Below are positions 1 to 4,733 of a DNA stretch of 9,970 nucleotides, piece after piece. Both the position numbers and the translations under genes were made by a program. The first letter of the stretch is position 1. Each line of letters starts with the position of its first letter. A model generated the notes under the pieces. That model did not search any database, was not told the DNA's origin, and saw only the letters and a program-made list of their open reading frames with translations. The stretch is from Planctomycetaceae bacterium (GTDB taxonomy: Bacteria > Planctomycetota > Phycisphaerae > Phycisphaerales > SM1A02), in assembly GCA_002684315.1 (NCBI GenBank), contig NYVB01000080.1, positions 1-9,970 of the forward strand, in the 5' to 3' direction.

Positions 1-1
1 G

Positions 2-592
2 TTCGCGAAGGAACTCGGCGACGCCATGATGGACCCGGAAAACCAGTTGAGCGCCAATTTCAAGGGCCGCAAGGTCATCTGGCTGTCGAACTTCGACGGC
101 CTCTGGGGCATCGACAACAGCGACGAACAGGTCGCGAACTTCGACGCCGAGACCGCGGAAGACACCATGCTCAGCGATGGCACGGTCGAGTCGCTCGAAG
201 ACCTGATGTTTCTTCTGGGATACCGGGAATATGCCCACAACACCCAGGGCGATGAGATTGCCGCCAAATACAAGGAACAGTGGCGTCGAGCGTACAAGAA
301 GTGCCTGAGCACCTACGAAGACATGCAGGCAGGAAGAGGCATGGGCAACTCCACCGATCCTGTCAGGCAGCTGATGGCTCGAAAGAGGATGTATGACGAA
401 TTGCTCAGACAGATGAAGCGCTACAACGCAGTGGAAAGAAGGATGGAAGATGAATACGGCCTCACGGTCGATCGCCTGAAAGGCATGATCGAGCAGATCG
501 AGGACGAGATCCGACAGGCGAGAGACGGAGGACGCGGTGGACGCGGTGGAAGCGTCGGTGGTGGCCGAGGTGGTGGCGGCAAGATCCGCTGA
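2..592 (+). CDS. C-terminal part of a probable ClpP/SppA-like protease paralogue (5' end outside window)
   Basis: The frame is open from the left edge (first full codon at base 2) and ends in TGA at 590-592, so this is the 3' part of a longer gene; the ATGs at 26 and 29 are probably internal. The visible 197 codons hold no catalytic motif. They resemble the C-terminal region of the next gene in the same order: an acidic DEQ stretch, LEDLMFLLGY against EEELAALLGL, STDPVRQL against TNDPLRNL, then a charged helix ending EDEIRQAR against EEEFRRAR. I infer a tandem paralogue of that ClpP-fold exported peptidase, with the protease core lying upstream of the window. From about base 370 to 520 the protein is rich in R, K, E, D, M and L and is probably coiled coil. 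The last 20 residues are almost only Gly and Arg, a disordered tail the neighbour lacks. The gap to the next start is 147 bases. Confidence 0.75.
   Translation, partial: FAKELGDAMMDPENQLSANFKGRKVIWLSNFDGLWGIDNSDEQVANFDAETAEDTMLSDGTVESLEDLMFLLGYREYAHNTQGDEIAAKYKEQWRRAYKKCLSTYEDMQAGRGMGNSTDPVRQLMARKRMYDELLRQMKRYNAVERRMEDEYGLTVDRLKGMIEQIEDEIRQARDGGRGGRGGSVGGGRGGGGKIR
531..548 (+). repeat. Two tandem 9-bp units inside the Gly/Arg tail
   Basis: The unit GACGCGGTG occurs twice back to back and encodes GRG-type residues at the end of the first gene. It sits in a longer GGT/GGC/CGC-rich stretch (about 525-585). Such short coding repeats change length easily by slippage, so the tail length may vary between strains. 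Confidence 0.6.
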
Positions 593-739
593 CATCAGAT
601 GACCGCAGGAGGCGAAGAGGCCGTTGAAGACATGGTCTTCCGATCAGCTTTCCTGAGAAAGACCCGAGCACCAGACACACGATCCGCAAAGCGACAAGAA
701 CCCGGCACGACAAGGCCGAAGAATCACGAGAGCGACTCC

Positions 740-2167
740 ATGACCAAGCGAAGAAGAAACCGTGCCATCACCTTTTCACTGCTTGCCGCAGGTTGCCTGC
801 TGGGAGGCATGACCCACACTGTTGCACTGGCGAGCTCGTCCCCGACAGCGAAAGCCTCGGCCGAGAATGTCAGAATCAAGCTTGGTACCCGAGGTGGAAA
901 CAAGACGTGGCGCGGTGCCGTGGGTGACCAGGTCACCATTGCATTCACCAAGGCTGGCAAGGATCAGACCTTCACCGGTGCGTTGACCAGTGTCAGAACG
1001 GCGGGCCGGAGTTCGATCATCGAAGTGGCCAATGCCGAGGGGAAAAAAGTATTCCTCACGAATGACATCAAGTCGATCACTTCCGTGCAAGGCGACACGC
1101 AAACCGATGATGCGAAGCTTGAAAAGGTCGACGGAACGAGTTCAGGTCAATCTGCAAACGGACGGATGCCCGCAGACGTTTCGATGGAGAACAAGACACC
1201 ATCGAACCATAAGTGGGGCTTCCCTACAGAGCCCAAGAATGGCAATACCGATCTCCCCAAGGTGTTCTTCCTTCCAATCGAAGGTGGCGTGGGTGACGGC
1301 ACCCGACACAATGAGATGAAACAGATCGGAGAGATCGCCGATCAATACGGGCCGGGCCAGATCATCGTTCTGAAAGTGAAAAGTCCGGGCGGTCTGGTCG
1401 CGGAAGCCGACAGAATCAGCGAAACACTGCTGGACCTGGGCACACGCCACACGATGGTGGCATGGATCCAGTCAGCGATTTCAGCGGCAGCCTACACCTC
1501 GCTTCATTGTCGCCAGATCTACTTCATGAAAACCGGCAATCTGGGCTCCGCAACCATGTTCGCGGGCCAGACCGCGATCAGCGGCGCGACACTTGACGCC
1601 TGGGTCAAGAAGTTCGGCGACATGGCGGTTGAGCACGGTCACTCCAGAGAGCTTGTGGAAGCCATGATCACGAATGGCCAGCTCTGCTCGTACGACCCGG
1701 GTGACGACGAAAACCCACCGCAGATCTATGGCACGCTCGAGGGTGAGATCATTCTCTCGAATGATGAACAGAATCTCACGATCAATGCCACTGATGCTGT
1801 GGCCTGCGGCTTTGCCGCTGGTATCGCCGACAATGAAGAAGAGCTTGCCGCTCTCCTCGGGCTCCCCCACTGGTACGAAACCACTGATGATGGACGAAAG
1901 ATCCACGAGAACTGGCAGAAGACGCTGAAGGCTGCGAATCTGGAGCTCCCAAGCCTCGGCCGGAAGGCTCAAGGACAGCTTGGGATGACCAACGACCCCC
2001 TTCGAAATCTCAGCCGACGCCTTGATGCTGTGAACAAGCTCATCAGATGGTCGAAGAAGCTGGGTGATCACACGAGCATGATGGTTCAGCTTCCACCACT
2101 TGAGGCTCTTGAAGGCGCCAAGAAGAACCTCGAGGAAGAATTCCGCCGAGCCCGCTCCCAGCAGTAA
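740..2167 (+). CDS. Exported ClpP/SppA/NfeD-like serine peptidase
   Basis: This 475-residue protein is probably cut off from the cytoplasm by a Sec signal peptide: MTKRRRNR, a hydrophobic core of about 15 residues, and an ALA-S cleavage site near residue 31. I chose the ATG at 740 for this reason; the frame is open back to 599, but that extension is polar and would bury the signal. Residues about 40-120 look like a small beta-rich domain I do not recognise. The ClpP/crotonase-like core follows: KVFFLPIEG, LKVKSPGGLV (oxyanion-type SPGG at 215-218), AISAAAY with the likely nucleophile Ser248, then NLGSATMF. Lys290 or Lys291 lies where the Lys of a Ser-Lys dyad is found in NfeD-type proteases. 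An NLTINATDAVACGFA segment matches the end of such domains. The last 90 residues are charged helices. It may be an SppA-like signal peptide peptidase or a degradative envelope protease; the substrate is unknown. A terminator follows at once. Confidence 0.85.
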   Translation: MTKRRRNRAITFSLLAAGCLLGGMTHTVALASSSPTAKASAENVRIKLGTRGGNKTWRGAVGDQVTIAFTKAGKDQTFTGALTSVRTAGRSSIIEVANAEGKKVFLTNDIKSITSVQGDTQTDDAKLEKVDGTSSGQSANGRMPADVSMENKTPSNHKWGFPTEPKNGNTDLPKVFFLPIEGGVGDGTRHNEMKQIGEIADQYGPGQIIVLKVKSPGGLVAEADRISETLLDLGTRHTMVAWIQSAISAAAYTSLHCRQIYFMKTGNLGSATMFAGQTAISGATLDAWVKKFGDMAVEHGHSRELVEAMITNGQLCSYDPGDDENPPQIYGTLEGEIILSNDEQNLTINATDAVACGFAAGIADNEEELAALLGLPHWYETTDDGRKIHENWQKTLKAANLELPSLGRKAQGQLGMTNDPLRNLSRRLDAVNKLIRWSKKLGDHTSMMVQLPPLEALEGAKKNLEEEFRRARSQQ

Positions 2168-2191
2168 GGCCCATGCGAACTCCAAATGAAA

Positions 2192-2208
2192 GGATCCGTC
2201 TCGGATCC
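2192..2208 (+). other. Small hairpin upstream of the terminator
   Basis: GGATCCG and CGGATCC form a perfect 7-bp stem with a 3-base loop, 25 bases after the protease stop codon and 3 bases before the terminator stem. It may protect the 3' end of the mRNA; it has no T-run of its own. Confidence 0.5.
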
Positions 2209-2211
2209 AGA

Positions 2212-2237
2212 AGCCCTCACTTGGTGAGGGCTTTTTT
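2212..2237 (+). terminator. Rho-independent terminator of the protease gene
   Basis: AGCCCTCAC (2212-2220) pairs perfectly with GTGAGGGCT (2224-2232) across a 3-base loop, and six T follow (2232-2237). It is a textbook intrinsic terminator 45 bases after the stop codon. Confidence 0.93.
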
Positions 2238-2240
2238 CAT

Positions 2241-2561
2241 GGCGGCCTGATCAACAGAAGACAAACGCCTCGCTCCATGAAGAGGATGAGAGCATCTCTG
2301 ATGCGACCATGGTTCACTCCACCGCTCAGAGGACTCCCTTGGAGTGGAGCTGGAACACGCTGAAGCGGGCGCTGCTTGTGGCCAGGTCTGCAGAGAGGCA
2401 GAAGTCAGCGCTTCAAGATGATCGGAGTCAGAGGTCATGGAATCTGAATCGATTCCATTGAAGACACATCTTCTCTCAAGAGCGAGAAGTGCACTGGATG
2501 AGTCCACACCAGGAGCGTGCCCGAACCACAACTCAGAAAACGTCGAACCCTGGAAGCCTGG
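2241..2561. other. Gene-free stretch between two facing terminators
   Basis: No convincing gene was found in these 320 bases. The open frames crossing it run through both terminators, lack good ribosome binding sites and encode low-quality Ser/His/Arg-rich sequence. It holds a few short inverted repeats: 7-bp arms CACTCCA at 2315-2321 and TGGAGTG at 2340-2346, and the 8-bp dyad listed separately. It could be plain spacer, a decayed gene or an unrecognised small RNA; nothing decides between these. Confidence 0.5.
2437..2458. repeat. 8-bp inverted repeat in the gene-free stretch
   Basis: ATGGAATC (2437-2444) and GATTCCAT (2451-2458) are perfect inverted arms around a 6-base spacer. No T-run follows on either strand, so it is not an intrinsic terminator. 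It may be a chance dyad, a protein site or part of a structured transcript. Confidence 0.4.
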
Positions 2562-2599
2562 AAAAAAACAGAACGGCAACCATGGGCTGCCGCTCTGTT
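2562..2599 (-). terminator. Rho-independent terminator of the PEP-CTERM gene
   Basis: On the minus strand the arm AACAGAGCGGCA (bases 2599-2588) pairs with TGCCGTTCTGTT (2578-2567), 11 of 12 positions matching, and the stem can extend inward. The T-run is the complement of the seven A at 2562-2568. It lies about 60 bases beyond the stop codon of the minus-strand gene that ends at 2662. Confidence 0.85.
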
Positions 2600-2661
2600 C
2601 TCGGGGTTGTTGTTCGTTGCGGGTCACATCCTCAGAGGATCAAAGGATGCAACGTGTCGAA

Positions 2662-3429
2662 TCAAGATCTACGTCGCCTTCCAAAGACAGCCAATCCGCC
2701 AGCAACAGCCAGCAGGACACCCGGAGCCGGCACGAAACGAGCCTGATCCTGGGCGCTTTCTTCAGTCCAACCGACCAGATCGGCGAACTCAAGAGGGCCG
2801 TCAGAAAGCGAAGCCGTCATCTGAGTGATGTAGTCACCGACCATGTCCTGTTCGGATCCATCAAACTGACGCTGTATCGCACCAAGGTCGAAACTGATCT
2901 GGCTGACCATGTCCTCGGCAAGGATGGCATCAAAGTTTTCGTGTGTGATCTCCCAGACCATCAGCTGAAAGGCGCTTGCGATGGCATCCCTGTCACTGGC
3001 AGAGCCATTGACACCACCGGTGTTGGGATTGGCCCATCCGGCGTAAAGGTCACGAAGAAGGCGAGCTCTTTCCTCTCCCATGTTGCCAGGCCAGCCGGCA
3101 TTGGGGCGTTCTGGAACGCTTTCGATGGCGACGACTTCGTACATGTACTCAGCGCCGACAGAAACGCCCTGGTAGATCTCGACACAATGGGTGATGAATG
3201 AAGTTTCTTCATTCGCGCCGCCATTGAAGACCCACTCGTGTTCGAACGTGCGGAGGTTATAGAAAATCTCATCACCTGATGTGGCGTTCCAGTTGTTGGC
3301 ACCTTTGACGGCGACTCTCTGGTAGCTGCCTGCGCCCAACTGAGCGAGCGTGACATCTTCAACATCAGCATGAATCATGGAGCTGCAGCACAACGCTGAC
3401 AGCGCGATAACAACATTTCGCTTTTTCAA
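2662..3429 (-). CDS. PEP-CTERM surface protein with a thioester-like (TED) domain
   Basis: The protein has a Sec signal peptide (MKKRN, hydrophobic core, cut near SSMIHA, residue 21), a roughly 210-residue exported part, and a C-terminal exosortase signal: VPAPG at 233-237, a hydrophobic stretch, and RRRR at 251-254. Exosortase is known to process such tails on the cell envelope. The exported part has HCVEIYQ (Cys82) and, 73 residues on, ASAFQLMVWEI (Gln155). This spacing and context match the Cys-Gln pair of thioester domains, which form a reactive internal bond for covalent attachment to targets; similar FQLAIWEI motifs occur in other PEP-CTERM proteins. The thioester itself is inferred. 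There is no ATG start: I chose TTG at 3429, which has TAGGGA 8 bases upstream and gives a classic MKKR signal. TTG at 3462 is an alternative, adding 11 residues. The gene appears to be a single transcription unit with its own terminator. Confidence 0.85.
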   Translation of the reverse strand: MKKRNVVIALSALCCSSMIHADVEDVTLAQLGAGSYQRVAVKGANNWNATSGDEIFYNLRTFEHEWVFNGGANEETSFITHCVEIYQGVSVGAEYMYEVVAIESVPERPNAGWPGNMGEERARLLRDLYAGWANPNTGGVNGSASDRDAIASAFQLMVWEITHENFDAILAEDMVSQISFDLGAIQRQFDGSEQDMVGDYITQMTASLSDGPLEFADLVGWTEESAQDQARFVPAPGVLLAVAGGLAVFGRRRRS

Positions 3430-3450
3430 TTCCCTAATCCCTAAATAATG

Positions 3451-3473
3451 CGCTGTGCTCAAAAGCGACAGCG
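3451..3473 (-). promoter_or_regulatory. Leader stem-loop of the PEP-CTERM gene
   Basis: On the minus strand CGCTGT-C-GC and GCACAGCG form an 8-bp stem with one bulged C and a short TTTTGA loop. The alternative TTG start (3460-3462) overlaps the loop and start of the right arm, which favours initiation at 3429 downstream. The rest of the upstream gap (3474-3696) holds no gene and no clear promoter that I can support. Confidence 0.4.
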
Positions 3474-3696
3474 TCCCTACCTCTTGTATTCATTTCGCAC
3501 CGGGCCCTAATCCGATGCCAAAACCTTTTCCGACTTGTAGATTACATGAGGACCTGTCTCCTGCAACAACAAAGTACAAGAATTCGTAAGTTGTTTGACC
3601 TTTGGCACATAAACACCCAGAAGGAGCTCTGACGGCCTTTTTCTGGCTTGGAACGCGTCAATAAAACGATCCCTTGTTGCTTTGAGCTGGAGTGAG

Positions 3697-4056
3697 TCAA
3701 CCGACCCGCCGAAGTCTCATTCCGTGTTGTCCGCTTGGATCCAACTGGACTTCCAGGCCTAAAAACCAATCCCTGACGATCAGACAGCCATCCCAGCGCC
3801 TTTCACGACGACCACTTCCAAGAACAGCAAGAACGTCAGCCTCGGAAACCCCTTGAGCCCGGGCGTCACCAATCAAACCGGTTGAATAGGTAATCCGACC
3901 TCGACAGGATGTTGCCTGGTCTCCCATGGAAGGAGAAACACCGATCTGATCATTCCGATAGGCTTCTCGGGCTCGAGAAACCACGGGGTGGCCATCAAGC
4001 TGAGTGTGCTGATGCGTTTCTGTACCGAGGATCTGGGTGCTGTTATTCAATCTCAT
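3697..4056 (-). CDS. Small protein of unknown function (119 aa)
   Basis: I do not recognise this protein. The start is well supported: AGGAGA lies 8 bases before ATG 4056, the best ribosome binding site in the window, although the frame stays open upstream to 4344 across the neighbouring gene. The N-terminal 50 residues are polar (Gln, His, Ser, Thr). The second half has an alternating pattern: GRITYSTG, then GVSEADVLAVLGSG, then GCLIVRDWFLGLEVQLD, suggesting a small alpha/beta fold. The GVSEADVLAVLGSG helix faintly recalls the RGIS..DI..VL..G helix of DUF4258-type toxin-like proteins, but I would not assign it. There is no signal peptide or membrane segment, so it is probably cytoplasmic. 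It is transcribed away from the P-loop protein gene at 4160. It could be a spurious frame, but the ribosome binding site argues against that. Confidence 0.55.
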   Translation of the reverse strand: MRLNNSTQILGTETHQHTQLDGHPVVSRAREAYRNDQIGVSPSMGDQATSCRGRITYSTGLIGDARAQGVSEADVLAVLGSGRRERRWDGCLIVRDWFLGLEVQLDPSGQHGMRLRRVG

Positions 4057-4159
4057 GTCATGCTCTCCTGCGAGGATCTCTTTATTCCACGCATGAGACG
4101 AGAGGATGTTCGGGTTCTGACAGGGTTCGTGGCCTTTTTTTTCAGATAGCATCCGAACT
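4057..4159. other. Divergent intergenic region
   Basis: These 103 bases separate the small minus-strand gene from the plus-strand P-loop gene and should hold both promoters. Visible features are a directly repeated GGGTTC (4112-4117 and 4123-4128) and a run of eight T (4135-4142) without a hairpin before it, so not a terminator. CTGACA at 4117-4122 resembles a -35 box for the plus gene, but no good -10 follows at normal spacing. Confidence 0.4.
4064..4069 (-). promoter_or_regulatory. Shine-Dalgarno site that fixes the start of the small gene
   Basis: The minus strand reads AGGAGA, ending 7-8 bases before ATG 4056. It decides the start codon for a frame that is otherwise open for another 288 bases upstream. 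Confidence 0.7.
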
Positions 4160-4720
4160 ATGCGACTTGTACTCGTTGGCGCACAATCAACCGGCAAAAG
4201 CACCCTGGCAGCAGATCTTGCTGAAAGGCTTCCTTCTTCACGGGTTGAACCAGAACCCTTTCGCGTGCTCCGTTCGCAACTGAACCTCATCTCCGGGGCG
4301 GACACGATGAAACCAGAGCATGAACTTGCTCTGATCGAACACAATCAGAGGCGACTGGCCGCGGTACGAGGTCAGGAAAACGTGATCTATGACAGATGCG
4401 CACTCGACGCACTCGCCCACGCATACGTCGCACGTGACCTGGCGAACGAAGCCTTTACGACTGAATGGATCGAGCGACTGGAAAGTGAGACCCGCAAGGC
4501 ACTCGCAGTGATCGATGTTGTCGTTCTGGTTCGAATCAGTGCGGATCTTCCCTTGATGGATGACGGCGTTCGATCGACCGACGAACCGTATCGCAAAAGA
4601 GTCGATGAGAAGATCACATCTCTCGCACGAAAACACCCGGGCTTCATGGAAGCAAAGGGCACACGGCAGGAAAGAGTGCAGGCGCTGATCGAAGGCCTCG
4701 TCGACACAGGATGGCTTTGA
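4160..4720 (+). CDS. NadR/AAA_28-like P-loop nucleotide-binding protein
   Basis: This 186-residue soluble protein starts with a beta strand and Walker A motif, GAQSTGKST at residues 7-15. IYDRCALDALAHAY (76-89) carries the conserved Asp-Arg of this kinase-like family, followed by a hydrophobic strand VIDVVVLVRI (118-127). A lid-like segment DDGVRSTDEPYRKRVDEKI (134-152) has the D..R....R spacing seen where NadR-type ribosylnicotinamide kinases and AAA_28 proteins close over ATP. The length fits a single-domain kinase. It probably phosphorylates a small molecule or nucleoside; the substrate cannot be read from sequence, and no NadR regulatory or adenylyltransferase domain is attached. The ATG at 4160 starts directly at the first strand, so it is secure even though no Shine-Dalgarno is obvious. 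The gene converges on the A-T-TE gene with a 13-base gap and no visible terminator. Confidence 0.82.
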   Translation: MRLVLVGAQSTGKSTLAADLAERLPSSRVEPEPFRVLRSQLNLISGADTMKPEHELALIEHNQRRLAAVRGQENVIYDRCALDALAHAYVARDLANEAFTTEWIERLESETRKALAVIDVVVLVRISADLPLMDDGVRSTDEPYRKRVDEKITSLARKHPGFMEAKGTRQERVQALIEGLVDTGWL

Positions 4721-4733
4721 GCGAGATTTCGAA

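Noticed and set aside
599..739. Upstream extension of the protease frame, and a 10-codon leader peptide after AGGAGG at 607-612
   Set aside because: The extension is polar and would hide the signal peptide. The tiny frame starting at TTG 624 has no supporting feature beyond the nearby AGGAGG.
1481..2185. Open frame of 234 codons on the minus strand
   Set aside because: It is antisense to the protease core with its SPGG and AISAAAY motifs, so it is a shadow.
2217..2627. Open frame of 136 codons on the minus strand in the gene-free stretch
   Set aside because: It starts inside or beyond one intrinsic terminator and ends inside the other, and its product is Ser/Pro/His-rich with no recognised pattern.
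2437..3201. Open frame of 254 codons on the plus strand
   Set aside because: It crosses the minus-strand terminator and is antisense to the PEP-CTERM gene; its translation has no signal, motif or good start site.
3542..3769. Minus-strand open frame of 75 codons upstream of the PEP-CTERM gene
   Set aside because: It overlaps the end of the better supported 119-aa gene and has no good start site or recognisable sequence.
4135..4142. Run of eight T as a terminator
   Set aside because: No stable hairpin precedes it on the plus strand; the nearby GGGTTC copies are direct and not inverted.
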